From Terrabacter sp. Ter38 (lineage in GTDB: Bacteria; Actinomycetota; Actinomycetes; Actinomycetales; Dermatophilaceae), in the NCBI RefSeq assembly GCF_024519435.1, contig NZ_JALJRZ010000003.1, positions 434,001 through 498,000 on the forward strand: 64,000 nt of DNA. Direction: 5' to 3'. Below, one piece after another: positions 7,820 through 16,365 of the stretch (positions within the stretch are counted from its first letter, which is position 1; every line of letters starts with the position of its first letter). Made by a program: the position numbers and the translations under genes. The notes beneath the pieces were generated by a model. That model did not search any database. It saw only the letters and a list, made by a program, of their open reading frames with translations, and had not been told where the DNA came from.

Positions 7820-8808
7820 GCGGTGGGTACCAGGATGAGCTTGCCCGTCGTGCGCCGACCCTCGAGGGCCTCGTAGGCCGCAGCCGCCTCGGTCATCGGG
7901 TAGCGGCCGCCGACGTCGATCTTCAGCGAGCCGTCGGCCACGGCGCCGAGCACCTCACCGGCCCGCCACTCGTACTCGTCGCGCTCGGCGACGTAGTGCG
8001 CCAGCGTCGGACGCGTCAGGAAGAGGGACCCTCCGCTGTTGAGGCGCTGGATGTCGAAGGGAGGCACCTGCCCGCTCGCCCCACCGAACAGGACCATCGT
8101 CCCGCGCGGGCGCAGCGAGGCGAGCGACGCGTCGAACGTCGACTTCCCGACGCCGTCGTAGGCCACGTCGACGCCGCGTCCGGCAGCCGCGCGGACGGCG
8201 GCGGCGAGGTCGTCGACGGTCGAGTAGTTGATGAGGTGCCGGGCGCCGAGCGCCTCGGCGATCTCGAGCTTCTCGTCGGAGCCGGCCGTCGCGACCACGG
8301 TGCCGCCCCGGGCCGTCACCATCTGCACGAGGAGCTGCCCGACCCCACCGGCCGCGGCGTGCACGAGGGCGACGGTGCCCGGCCCGACGGCATACGTGCT
8401 CGTGACGAGGTAGTGGGCCGTGAGTCCCTGGAGCATGGCGGCGGCCGCGACCTCGAGGTCGACGCCGTCAGGGACGGGGACGAGGAGGTGGGCGGGCTTG
8501 TTGACGAGCGTGGACTCGCTCCCGGACGACTGGCACCAGGCCACCCGGTCACCGACGGCCAGGTCGGTCACCCCCGCGCCGAGCGCGGTCACGGTGCCGG
8601 CGCCCTCCTCGCCGAGGACGAACGGAGTCGGCACGGGGTAGACGCCCTGGCGCTTGTAGACGTCGATGAAGTTGACGCCCGCGGCGGCCACCTCGACCTG
8701 GACCTCACCGTCGGAGGGGTCGGGGATCTCGTGGTCGCGGACCCGCAGGACACTGCGGTCGCCGGGCTCGGAGACGAAGACGCTGGTCGCTCGGTTCATG
8801 CTCGCCAC
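7816..8808 (-). CDS. NADPH:quinone reductase-type MDR oxidoreductase
   Basis: 330 residues. GroES-like N-terminal domain with AAAGVNFIDVYKRQGVYPVP and LGEEGAGTV, then a Rossmann domain with VHAAAGGVGQLLVQM. These are signatures of zinc-free quinone oxidoreductases (Qor) of the medium-chain dehydrogenase superfamily, which reduce quinones or enones with NADPH in the cytoplasm. MNRATSVF three codons downstream is an alternative start. It is the first gene of a two-gene unit with the amidohydrolase. Confidence 0.88.
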   Translation of the reverse strand: MASMNRATSVFVSEPGDRSVLRVRDHEIPDPSDGEVQVEVAAAGVNFIDVYKRQGVYPVPTPFVLGEEGAGTVTALGAGVTDLAVGDRVAWCQSSGSESTLVNKPAHLLVPVPDGVDLEVAAAAMLQGLTAHYLVTSTYAVGPGTVALVHAAAGGVGQLLVQMVTARGGTVVATAGSDEKLEIAEALGARHLINYSTVDDLAAAVRAAAGRGVDVAYDGVGKSTFDASLASLRPRGTMVLFGGASGQVPPFDIQRLNSGGSLFLTRPTLAHYVAERDEYEWRAGEVLGAVADGSLKIDVGGRYPMTEAAAAYEALEGRRTTGKLILVPTA

Positions 8809-8809
8809 C

Positions 8810-10282
8810 CTACGACTGCGCCGGCCTCCTCCTCGGGCCGGTGGGCCCCGCGGACCCGGCCTCGCCGATGCGCACGAGGAGCGCCAGCTCGTCCTCGAGT
8901 GCCGCGAGGAGCGACTCGGGGTCGGGGACGACGGACTCGTCGGCCATGATCCCGATGCGCACGGCGTCGGCGTACGTGACGATGCAGAAGCCGAGCGTGT
9001 GCCGCCCCGACCCGGGCACCCAACCGAGCACGCCTGTCACGGCGACGCCCCCGAGGTAGCGGACCTCCCGCGGTCCGGCGACGTTCGTCGTCACGCCGAT
9101 CGCCTTGTCCGCGAAGAAGTCCACGACCCGGCGCTCCAGCTCCGCCGGGAAGCGGCCGATGACGGAGATGAGGGCGAAGGTGAGCGCTGCCTCGGGCGAC
9201 GCCTTGAGCCAGTCCATCCGCGCCTTCGACAGCACGAGGCGCCCGAGGGGCGTGGCGTCGCGGCTCGGGAAGCGCAGGAAGACGAGCGCGAAGCGGTTGC
9301 CGAGCTCGCGCGGGAGCGGCTCGTCGAGCGGTCGGACGTTGACCGGCACCATCGTCACGAGGTCGACCGGCGCGTGGCCGCGCCCGTCCTGGTAGGTGTG
9401 CAGGGCGCCGGCGACAGCGCTCAGCAGCACGTCGTTGAGCGTCGCGCCGACGAGCCGCCCGGCCTGCTTGAGCCCGGGAAGCGGCAGCGGCTCGGTCCAC
9501 ACGAGGCGCTTGCGGTGCCCGGGGACGCCGCCGACGGCACTCCTCGGGTTCGTCGTCAGGAGCAGGTCGGAGACGACCTGTCCGGTACGGAGGGTGAGCC
9601 CGGCGGCATCCGCCACGGCGGCGCGGGCGCCCTTGGAGCGCAGGCGCTCCCAGCCCGAACGCGTCGTGGCCCGGGCGAGCCGGAGCCCGGATGCGGCGAC
9701 GCCTTGGCCGGTGCCGCCGTCGCCGCCGGACGGGGGAGCGAGCGGCAGGGTCGCGAGGTCGGTCGTCGCCGGTGGGCCGACGAGGTCGCCGGGCCGCCCC
9801 TCGGCGTCCTCCGTCAGACCGAGCAGCACCCGGGTCAGGGCGATGCCGTCGGCGAGCGCGTGGTGGATGCGGAAGACGAGGGCGGCGCCGGCTCCGTGGC
9901 CGTCGACGAGGTGGACCTCCCAGAGCGGGCGCGAACGGTCGAAGGGCCGCGGGAGGTGCTCCTCGACGTACGCCTGCAGCTCGGCGTCCGCCTCGGCGGC
10001 GGTCCCCTCGCCGGAGAGCGTCACCCGGGTCACGTGCCGGGCCAGGTCGAAGTCGGGGTCGTCCTCCCAGCGGTGTCCGGACAGTCCCTGGGGTCGACTC
10101 GCGCGCTGGCTGAAGACGGGATACGGCTCGATGATCCGCTCCCGGACCACGTCGAGCACGCGGTCCCAGTCGGGTCGCGACTCGAGGAGGACGACCGAGA
10201 CGATGACCATGAGGTTGGTGGGGCGGTCCATGTTGAGCCAGAGGACGTCGGCCGACCCCATCGGCCGCGGCGGGCGTGCCAC
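8810..10282 (-). CDS. Wax ester synthase/diacylglycerol acyltransferase (WS/DGAT)
   Basis: 490 residues. The catalytic HHxxxDG motif is HHALADG at residues 140-146. The C-terminal half has NDVLLSAVAGAL and VTNVAGP-like segments typical of bacterial WS/DGATs (DUF1298 region). These enzymes esterify acyl-CoA with fatty alcohols or diacylglycerol for storage lipid. The ORF starts at GTG 10282, directly beside the stop of the GNAT gene; ATG 10261 (MGSADVLWLNMDRPT) aligns better with family N-termini and is an alternative. The gene ends 2 nt before the start of the Qor-like gene, so it may lie in the same transcript. Confidence 0.88.
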   Translation of the reverse strand: MARPPRPMGSADVLWLNMDRPTNLMVIVSVVLLESRPDWDRVLDVVRERIIEPYPVFSQRASRPQGLSGHRWEDDPDFDLARHVTRVTLSGEGTAAEADAELQAYVEEHLPRPFDRSRPLWEVHLVDGHGAGAALVFRIHHALADGIALTRVLLGLTEDAEGRPGDLVGPPATTDLATLPLAPPSGGDGGTGQGVAASGLRLARATTRSGWERLRSKGARAAVADAAGLTLRTGQVVSDLLLTTNPRSAVGGVPGHRKRLVWTEPLPLPGLKQAGRLVGATLNDVLLSAVAGALHTYQDGRGHAPVDLVTMVPVNVRPLDEPLPRELGNRFALVFLRFPSRDATPLGRLVLSKARMDWLKASPEAALTFALISVIGRFPAELERRVVDFFADKAIGVTTNVAGPREVRYLGGVAVTGVLGWVPGSGRHTLGFCIVTYADAVRIGIMADESVVPDPESLLAALEDELALLVRIGEAGSAGPTGPRRRPAQS

Positions 10283-10771
10283 CTACGGGCCCGCCAGTCG
10301 CGAGAGCGCGTCGCCGTCGAGACGGAAGGTCGTCCAGTCGTCGAGCGAACGGGCGCCGTGGGCGCGGTAGAAGTCGATGGACGGCGTGTTCCAGTCGAGC
10401 ACCGACCACTCGAGGCGTGTCCAGCCGCGCTCGACGCAGATGGCGGCGAGGCGCGACAGCAGGGCCGTGCCGAGCCCGTGGCCGCGCTGCTCGGGGTCGA
10501 CGAAGAGGTCCTCGAGCCAGATCCCGGCCCGGCCGGTCCACGTCGAGAAGCTCCGGAACCAGATCGCCATGGCGACGACCGTGCCGTCCCGCAGCCCCAC
10601 GAGGGCGTATGCCGTGGGGTCGCCCTGCGAGGGGAAGAGTGCCTCGCGGAACTGCTCGGGTGTCGCCGTCGCGGAGTCGGGCTCCTTCTCGTAGGCCGCG
10701 AGCCCCTGGACGAGGCGGATGAGGTCGGGGACGTCGTCGGCCGAGGCCTCACGGATCTGGAAGTCGCTCAC
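10283..10771 (-). CDS. GNAT family N-acetyltransferase
   Basis: 162 residues from GTG 10771 (VSDFQIREASADDVPDL). The longer in-frame form reaching 10879 would run through the pcrA start region and its extra N-terminus does not look like protein, so the GTG is preferred. The acetyl-CoA motif A is LEDLFVDPEQRGHGLGTALL, followed by CVERGWTRLEWSVLDWN and FYRAHGA. This arrangement resembles spermidine/spermine or thialysine acetyltransferases, but the substrate is not certain. It is adjacent to and co-directional with the WS/DGAT gene. Confidence 0.85.
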   Translation of the reverse strand: MSDFQIREASADDVPDLIRLVQGLAAYEKEPDSATATPEQFREALFPSQGDPTAYALVGLRDGTVVAMAIWFRSFSTWTGRAGIWLEDLFVDPEQRGHGLGTALLSRLAAICVERGWTRLEWSVLDWNTPSIDFYRAHGARSLDDWTTFRLDGDALSRLAGP

Positions 10772-10835
10772 TCCGCCATCCTCTCCCGACCCGCGTGGCT
10801 GTGCGTCGTGGTCCGGCGCTGTGGGTGGTTCGACG

Positions 10836-10841
10836 TAGGCT
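10836..10841 (+). promoter_or_regulatory. Candidate -10 element for pcrA
   Basis: TAGGCT lies 9 nt upstream of the pcrA ATG at 10851, so the transcript would be leaderless or nearly so. No convincing -35 hexamer was seen. Confidence 0.35.
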
Positions 10842-10850
10842 GGGTCGATC

Positions 10851-13340
10851 ATGAGCACGCTCTTCGACGACCTCCCCATCCCCGGTTTCGAGCGCGGTCA
10901 GGGCGCGGCCTCCGGCGGGTCCGGGCGTCCCGGGCGCGGCGCGGACGTCACCGAGCAGGGCGTCCCCACCTGGGCCGAGGCCGCGGCCCGCGGCGGTGTC
11001 GAGACCGCCCCGCAGGGGCGCGCCGACCTCGACCCGACGGTGCTGCTCGAGGGTCTCAACCCCCAGCAGCGCGAGGCCGTCGTCCACGAGGGCACCCCGC
11101 TGCTCATCGTGGCCGGTGCGGGCTCGGGCAAGACCCGCGTGCTGACCCACCGCATCGCGTGGCTGCTCGGCGAGCGTGGTGCCCAGCCGGGACAGATCCT
11201 CGCCATCACCTTCACCAACAAGGCGGCGGCCGAGATGCGTGAGCGGGTCGCCGCCCTCGTCGGCCCCCGCGCCCGTGCCATGTGGGTCATGACCTTCCAC
11301 TCCGCCTGCGTGCGCATCCTGCGCCGCGAGGCGGCCAAGGTGGGCATGAAGTCGACGTTCTCGATCTACGACGCCGCCGACAGTCAACGGCTCATGAGCC
11401 TCGTCCTGCGAGACCTCGACCTCGATCCGAAGCGCTACCCGCCTCGGGGCTTCTCGGCGCAGGTCAGCAACCTCAAGAACGACCTCATCGACGAGGAGAC
11501 CTACGCCGGTCAGGTCACCGAGGGCAACCACTACGAGCGCACCGTCTCCGACGCGTACACCCAGTACCAGCGCCGTCTGCGTCAGGCCAACGCTCTCGAC
11601 TTCGACGACATCATCATGATGACCGTCAACATCCTGCAGGCCTTCCCGGACGTCGCGGAGTACTACCGGCGTCGGTTCAGGCACGTGCTCGTCGACGAGT
11701 ACCAGGACACCAACCAGGCGCAGTACCAGCTCATCAAGGAGCTCGTCGGCGAGGTCAAGGGGCCCGAGGGCGCGTATGCCGTGCCGCCCGCCGAGCTGTG
11801 CGTCGTCGGCGACTCCGACCAGTCGATCTACGCCTTCCGCGGAGCGACGATCCGCAACATCCTCGAGTTCGAGAACGACTACCCCGACGCGCGCACGATC
11901 CTGCTCGAGCAGAACTACCGCTCGACCCAGCGCATCCTGCGGGCCGCCAACTCCGTCATCGCCCGCAACGAGGGGCGCCGCGCCAAGAACCTCTGGACCG
12001 ACTCCGGCGACGGCGCGATGATCACCGGCTACGTCGGTGACAACGAGCACGACGAGGCCGCCTTCGTGGCCAAGGAGATCGACGACCTCGCCGACCGGGG
12101 CGTCAAGCCCGGTGACGTGGCCGTCTTCTACCGCACCAACGCCCAGAGCCGCGCCATCGAGGAGGTGCTCGTGCGGGTCGGCCTGCCCTACAAGGTGGTC
12201 GGCGGCACGCGCTTCTACGAGCGACGCGAGGTCAAGGACGCCCTGGCCTACCTCCGGGTCGTCTCCAACCCCACCGACACCGTCAACCTGCGCCGCATCC
12301 TCAACACGCCCAAGCGTGGCATCGGTGATCGTGCCGAGGCGTGCGTCGCGGCCCTCGCCGAGCGCGAGCGCATCCCGTTCGTCGCCGCGCTCGGTCGGGC
12401 CGAGGACGCGCCGGGCATCGCGACGCGCTCGGTCGCGGCGATCCAGGGCTTCACGGCGCTGCTCGAGAAGCTCCGTACCTCCTACGAGGCCGACGACAGC
12501 GTCGCCGCGCTGCTCGAGATGACGCTCGAGGAGAGCGGCTACCTCGCCGAGCTGCGCGCGAGCCACGACCCGCAGGACGAGACCCGCGTCGAGAACCTCG
12601 CCGAGCTCGTCGCCGTCGCGCAGGAGTACGACGACCGCCGCGCCACCGAGCTCGCGGAGTCGGGTGGCGAGCTGCAACCCGGCGTCGAGCCCGAGGACGT
12701 CGGTCCCGCAGGCGCGCTCGAGGAGTTCCTCGAGCAGGTCTCGCTCGTCGCCGACGTCGACGAGATCCCCGACGAGCCCGAGGCCAAGGCGCAGGGCGTC
12801 GTCACCCTCATGACGCTCCACACGGCCAAGGGCCTCGAGTTCCCCGTCGTCTTCCTCACCGGCATGGAGGACGGCACGTTCCCGCACATGCGCGCCCTCG
12901 GCGACCCCAAGGAGCTCGAGGAGGAGCGCCGTCTGGCCTACGTCGGCATCACGCGCGCGCGTGAGCGGCTCTACCTCTCGCGCGCCGCCGTCCGGTCCGC
13001 CTGGGGGGCGCCGCAGTACAACCCGCCGTCGCGCTTCCTCGACGAGATCCCGGGCGACCTGCTCGACTGGCAGCGCCTCGGCCCGTCGTTCAGCGGGGCC
13101 CGTGGCTCCGACCGTCCGGCGGTGGCGACGCTGGCGGCCCGGCCGGGCGTCCGCAGCGCCGGCAAGCGTCCGGTCATCGCGCTCCAGTCGGGCGACCGCG
13201 TCAGCCACGACTCCTTCGGCCTCGGCACCGTCGTGCGCGTCGAGGGCGACGGCGACAAGTCGATGGCGCACGTCGACTTCGGCGCCGAGACCGGCACGAA
13301 ACGCCTCCTCCTGCGCTACGCCCCGCTCGTCAAGCTCTGA
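10851..13340 (+). CDS. pcrA: UvrD/PcrA-type ATP-dependent 3'-5' DNA helicase
   Basis: 829 residues. After a ~65-residue low-complexity N-terminus come all SF1A motifs: NPQQREAVV (Q motif), AGAGSGKT (Walker A, residues 88-95), TFTNKAAAEMRERV, VDEYQDTN (near residue 280), GDSDQSIYAFRGA, LEQNYRST, TLHTAKGLEFPVVF and RRLAYVGITRA. The C-terminal ~60 residues (GDRVSHDSFGLGTVVRVEGD) form the Tudor-like domain that binds RNA polymerase in PcrA. It acts in nucleotide excision repair, replication-transcription conflict resolution and RecA filament removal. A hairpin terminator lies about 150 bp downstream. Confidence 0.97.
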   Translation: MSTLFDDLPIPGFERGQGAASGGSGRPGRGADVTEQGVPTWAEAAARGGVETAPQGRADLDPTVLLEGLNPQQREAVVHEGTPLLIVAGAGSGKTRVLTHRIAWLLGERGAQPGQILAITFTNKAAAEMRERVAALVGPRARAMWVMTFHSACVRILRREAAKVGMKSTFSIYDAADSQRLMSLVLRDLDLDPKRYPPRGFSAQVSNLKNDLIDEETYAGQVTEGNHYERTVSDAYTQYQRRLRQANALDFDDIIMMTVNILQAFPDVAEYYRRRFRHVLVDEYQDTNQAQYQLIKELVGEVKGPEGAYAVPPAELCVVGDSDQSIYAFRGATIRNILEFENDYPDARTILLEQNYRSTQRILRAANSVIARNEGRRAKNLWTDSGDGAMITGYVGDNEHDEAAFVAKEIDDLADRGVKPGDVAVFYRTNAQSRAIEEVLVRVGLPYKVVGGTRFYERREVKDALAYLRVVSNPTDTVNLRRILNTPKRGIGDRAEACVAALAERERIPFVAALGRAEDAPGIATRSVAAIQGFTALLEKLRTSYEADDSVAALLEMTLEESGYLAELRASHDPQDETRVENLAELVAVAQEYDDRRATELAESGGELQPGVEPEDVGPAGALEEFLEQVSLVADVDEIPDEPEAKAQGVVTLMTLHTAKGLEFPVVFLTGMEDGTFPHMRALGDPKELEEERRLAYVGITRARERLYLSRAAVRSAWGAPQYNPPSRFLDEIPGDLLDWQRLGPSFSGARGSDRPAVATLAARPGVRSAGKRPVIALQSGDRVSHDSFGLGTVVRVEGDGDKSMAHVDFGAETGTKRLLLRYAPLVKL

Positions 13341-13490
13341 TCCTCGCGACCCCGGGCGCGGCCTGACCTGCCGTCACAGCCGATGGCGTATGCCGTCTGC
13401 CCGGGCGCCAGGGTCAGCCGGGTTCCGTTGCGGCACAGTGGCATACGGCATACACCCGCGGGTTGAGGCTGCGGCGGGCCTGCACATGTG

Positions 13491-13524
13491 ACGAGGCCCG
13501 TCCCCCGAAGAGGACGGGCCTCGT
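13491..13524. terminator. Bidirectional hairpin terminator
   Basis: ACGAGGCCCGTCC (13491-13503) pairs perfectly with GGACGGGCCTCGT (13512-13524) across an 8-nt loop. It sits between the convergent pcrA and M23 peptidase genes, as expected for a shared terminator. There is no U-tract, which is common in high-GC actinobacteria. Confidence 0.8.
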
Positions 13525-13541
13525 GACGTGAGAGGCCTCGG

Positions 13542-14378
13542 TCAGAGGTGGACGCCGTGGTCGGCGAGCCAGGTGCGAGGTACGACGGCCGAACCGTCGC
13601 CGGGGTGGATCTCGAGGTGCACGTGAGGCCCGGTCGAGTTGCCGGTGCTGCCGCTGTAGGCGACGCGCTGCCCGGGGGAGACCTCGTCGCCGACGGACAC
13701 GAGCAGGCGGCTGTTGTGGGCCATCCACGAGACGGTGCCGTCCCAGTAGCGGATCTTCACCATGTTGCCGTAGCCCTCGTTGGACCAGCCGGCGAAGACG
13801 ACGGTGCCGCTCGAGAGGGCCCGGACCGTGCTCCCCGTGGGGCACGCGAGGTCCTGTGCCGGGTGCATCTTGCCCCAGCGGAAGCCGAAGCCGGAGGTCA
13901 GGGTGTAGCCGGCGACCGGGGAGACCCAGCGGTGTGCCATGGCGAGGGCACGCTGGCGAGCCGCCGCCTTGGCCTTGGCGGCGGCGTCGGCCTTCGCCTT
14001 CACCGCGGCGGCCTGGACGGCAGCGGCCCGGTCGGCAGCGGCCTGGGCCTCCGTGGCCGTCTGCTGGGCAGAGGCGGTCGCGCTGACGATGAGTGTCTTG
14101 GCGTCGCGGGCCATGTCACGCGAGGAGCGGGCGCCGGAGCGGCTCGCGGCAGCGGCTGCGACGACGTCGGGGTCCGCGGTGAGACCGAGACCTGCGACCG
14201 AGTTGGAGACGTTCTTCATGGCAGCCGCCTCGGGGCTCAGCTCGCTGGCGCCGGCATCGCGGATGACGAGGCCGCCGGCGACGGTCGAGGAGAGCAGCGC
14301 GACGGGGACGACGAACTGTCGACCCCGCGAAGGCTTGGCTGCCGGCCTGTGCCGGCCGGCGTAACTGGTTTTGGGCAC
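13542..14378 (-). CDS. Secreted M23 family metallopeptidase (LytM/NlpD-like)
   Basis: 278 residues from GTG 14378. The basic N-terminus and hydrophobic VVPVALLSSTVAGGLVI (about residues 23-39) form a signal anchor. An alanine-rich, probably coiled-coil stretch follows (about residues 85-145, ATASAQQTATEAQAAADRAA). The C-terminal M23 domain has MHPAQDLACPTGS (H and D zinc ligands, near residue 170) and GPHVHLEIH (near residue 251). It likely cleaves peptidoglycan cross-bridges outside the cell or activates another hydrolase. The upstream region carries a small palindrome. Confidence 0.92.
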   Translation of the reverse strand: MPKTSYAGRHRPAAKPSRGRQFVVPVALLSSTVAGGLVIRDAGASELSPEAAAMKNVSNSVAGLGLTADPDVVAAAAASRSGARSSRDMARDAKTLIVSATASAQQTATEAQAAADRAAAVQAAAVKAKADAAAKAKAAARQRALAMAHRWVSPVAGYTLTSGFGFRWGKMHPAQDLACPTGSTVRALSSGTVVFAGWSNEGYGNMVKIRYWDGTVSWMAHNSRLLVSVGDEVSPGQRVAYSGSTGNSTGPHVHLEIHPGDGSAVVPRTWLADHGVHL

Positions 14379-14423
14379 GAAAGCGATACCTATCGGTCAC
14401 AGATTGCGAGACATCAGCCTAAC

Positions 14424-14450
14424 GTGACCATTTCGTGATCCAAAATCACG
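14424..14450 (-). promoter_or_regulatory. Candidate promoter/operator of the M23 peptidase
   Basis: A perfect inverted repeat CGTGAT-CCAAA-ATCACG spans 14434-14450, and GTGACC at 14424 makes a second GTGA half-site 11 nt away. On the coding strand this reads as two (G)GTCACG-like words followed by TAGGCT, a fair -10. Spaced GTCAC repeats are the type of site bound by the cell-wall regulator MtrA, but the assignment is speculative. Confidence 0.35.
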
Positions 14451-14590
14451 CCACGTCTCTGGACGTCCCCGCGTCGCGGTGGAGGGTCGCGACTCCGCAC
14501 GACACTAGGGCATGCCGAGGCCCTGGAGCGGGATGTCCACAGGAGGATCTGCGCGAATTCGCAGCCTCGCGCGACAGTGCGTCGGCCGGT

Positions 14591-15583
14591 TCAGCGCGAG
14601 GGCGCGACGCGACCCGAGGTGCCACCCCGACGGGTCGTCGACGTGCTGGTGCGCCGGCTCCCCAGTGAGCTGACCCCGGGGGTGACGGTCGCCCCCGAGG
14701 TGTCGAGGTGGGCGAGGGCCGTGGAGATCCCGTGCACGACGCTGCTCGTGATCGGCAGGCTCATGTGGCCGACGCCGTGCAGGGCGACGTTGTGCACCGT
14801 GAGGTCGTCGTGGTGGAGGGCGGCATTGCGCTGGGGCACGACGACCTGGTCGAGGTCGGACCAGTAGACGAGGAACCGGGTCTGGCACTCCTTGACCGGG
14901 GCGGCGAGCTCGTCCATGAGGGCACTGCCGGGGCGCAGCTGACGGGTCAGCCCGTTGTTCCACGTGTAGGCGAGGTAGCTGCCCTGGTGCGGGGTGCCGA
15001 GCGTGACGAGCGTGTGCACGTGCTGGTCGCCGCCGAGCCGGGTCACGTAGTAGCGGGCGATGAGGCCGCCCATCGAGTGGCCGATGACGTGGATCCGCTC
15101 GTAGCCGGTCTCCTCGACGATGCGCTCGACCTCGGCGCCGAGGGCGGCCGCAGCAGCGCGGACGTCGCCGGTGAAGATCGAGTAGTTGATCGTCTCGATG
15201 CGCCCGAAGCCGCGGCGCACGAGGCCGCGCCGCAGGACGGTGAAGATCGAGCGGTTGTCGACCATGCCGTGCACGAGCAGGATCGGGGTCTCGGCCGCCT
15301 CGACGTTCTGGATCGCGAGTCCCCGCTGGCTCGGTGGCAGGTGACCGAGGCGGTAGCCCTGGCGGCGGTCGCTGGCGCGCGAGCCGAGCAGCCCGAGCGG
15401 GTAGAGCCCGAGGTGCAGCCCCATCCACGTCGCCTCGAGGGCCGCGCCCGCGATCCCGGTGGGGGTCAGGAGCGCACCGGCCAGCTCCCCGACGGTCGCC
15501 ACGAAGCCCCGAGGGCACGCTGCGCCACCCTTCGGGGTGTCGGCCGGTCGCGGCGTCGTCGCCGCCCGTGCTGCCACTGCCAC
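14591..15583 (-). CDS. Alpha/beta-hydrolase, lipase class 2 (EstA/LipB-like)
   Basis: 330 residues from GTG 15583. [14 protein letters not shown] carries the oxyanion-hole HG, and [14 protein letters not shown] (near residue 171) holds the nucleophile serine. [16 protein letters not shown] supplies the acid and GVGHMSLP the histidine. These are features of bacterial lipases related to triacylglycerol lipase EstA. No cleavable signal peptide is obvious, although residues 35-60 are hydrophobic. The C-terminal 30 residues are serine/arginine/threonine-rich and probably disordered. The gene stands alone, with the B12-domain gene divergent upstream. Confidence 0.85.
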   Translation of the reverse strand: MAVAARAATTPRPADTPKGGAACPRGFVATVGELAGALLTPTGIAGAALEATWMGLHLGLYPLGLLGSRASDRRQGYRLGHLPPSQRGLAIQNVEAAETPILLVHGMVDNRSIFTVLRRGLVRRGFGRIETINYSIFTGDVRAAAAALGAEVERIVEETGYERIHVIGHSMGGLIARYYVTRLGGDQHVHTLVTLGTPHQGSYLAYTWNNGLTRQLRPGSALMDELAAPVKECQTRFLVYWSDLDQVVVPQRNAALHHDDLTVHNVALHGVGHMSLPITSSVVHGISTALAHLDTSGATVTPGVSSLGSRRTSTSTTRRGGTSGRVAPSR

Positions 15584-15649
15584 CTGCCGAACGTACCCTG
15601 ACCGGTGGGCGATGCATCACTATTGCGCGTCGCGTCTCGCGGGGCTGGC

Positions 15650-15655
15650 TAGAGT
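15650..15655 (+). promoter_or_regulatory. Candidate -10 element, leaderless B12-domain gene
   Basis: TAGAGT ends 7 nt before the ATG at 15663, the spacing of leaderless actinobacterial promoters. Confidence 0.4.
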
Positions 15656-15662
15656 GCCCGGC

Positions 15663-16133
15663 ATGAGCGAGTCCCTGGGCGCCGACGCCGTTGCCGTGAC
15701 CGACGACGAGACCGCGACCGGAGCGGGTGCGGCGTCGACCGACGTCATCCGCGTCGTCGTGGCCAAGCCGGGTCTGGACGGCCACGACCGGGGCGCCAAG
15801 GTCGTGGCCCGGGCGCTGCGCGACGCCGGCATGGAGGTCATCTACACCGGCCTGCACCAGACGCCCGAGCAGATCGTCGAGGCGGCGATCCAGGAGGACG
15901 CCGACGTCGTCGGGCTCTCCGTCCTCTCGGGCGCCCACATGACCCTCTTCGCCCGCGTCGTCGAGCTCCTCGCCGAGCGCGACGCGAGCGACATCGTCGT
16001 CTTCGGTGGCGGGATCATCCCGGAGGACGACATCGCCGAGCTCGAGAAGCTCGGCGTGGCCAAGGTGTTCACTCCGGGCGCGACGACGATGGAGATCGTC
16101 GGCTGGGTCCGCGAGCACGTCCACGCCGCCTGA
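15663..16133 (+). CDS. Stand-alone cobalamin-binding domain protein (methylmalonyl-CoA mutase small-domain type)
   Basis: 156 residues from ATG 15663. The base-off/His-on B12 motif DxHxxG is present as [10 protein letters not shown] (H41), with later GLSVLSGAH and [12 protein letters not shown], as in the C-terminal domain of methylmalonyl-CoA mutase and the small subunit of isobutyryl-CoA mutase. No catalytic large subunit is in the window, so the protein must pair with one encoded elsewhere. Its position directly before sucCD fits carbon flow into succinyl-CoA. The first ~28 residues are acidic and low complexity. Confidence 0.85.
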   Translation: MSESLGADAVAVTDDETATGAGAASTDVIRVVVAKPGLDGHDRGAKVVARALRDAGMEVIYTGLHQTPEQIVEAAIQEDADVVGLSVLSGAHMTLFARVVELLAERDASDIVVFGGGIIPEDDIAELEKLGVAKVFTPGATTMEIVGWVREHVHAA

Positions 16134-16223
16134 CGCGACGCAAGGGGAGACGCAAGGGGAGACGTCGGTGTGATCTTCGTCCGGTCCGGCGCACCCGATG
16201 GGGTCGCCGCAGGTCGCAGCCAC

Positions 16224-16229
16224 TAGAGT
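16224..16229 (+). promoter_or_regulatory. Candidate -10 for sucCD with long leader
   Basis: TAGAGT, about 137 nt upstream of the sucC GTG start. The leader between contains a perfect 12-bp palindrome CGATTCGAATCG at 16332-16343 flanked by repeated ATCGACGACGA words, which could be an operator or RNA hairpin. No known riboswitch was recognised in it. Confidence 0.35.
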
Positions 16230-16365
16230 CCGAGGGACAGCCTGATTCGGTTGCGCCTCGGCGCAGGGCCCGTCCGAGCGCGAGAGCGTGAGCACGTGGG
16301 CCCCGGGACGCCGCAGCGACGCGATCGACGACGATTCGAATCGACGACGAGGACGGACCCCACCC

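Noticed and set aside
10749-13271. 840-residue open frame antisense to pcrA
   Set aside because: High GC keeps the antisense frame open; its composition is low-complexity Leu/Val/Arg/Gly/Asp and the sense strand encodes a complete, motif-rich helicase. Similar antisense frames over hyuAB, purH, the hydroxylase operon and the FdrA fusion were rejected for the same reason.
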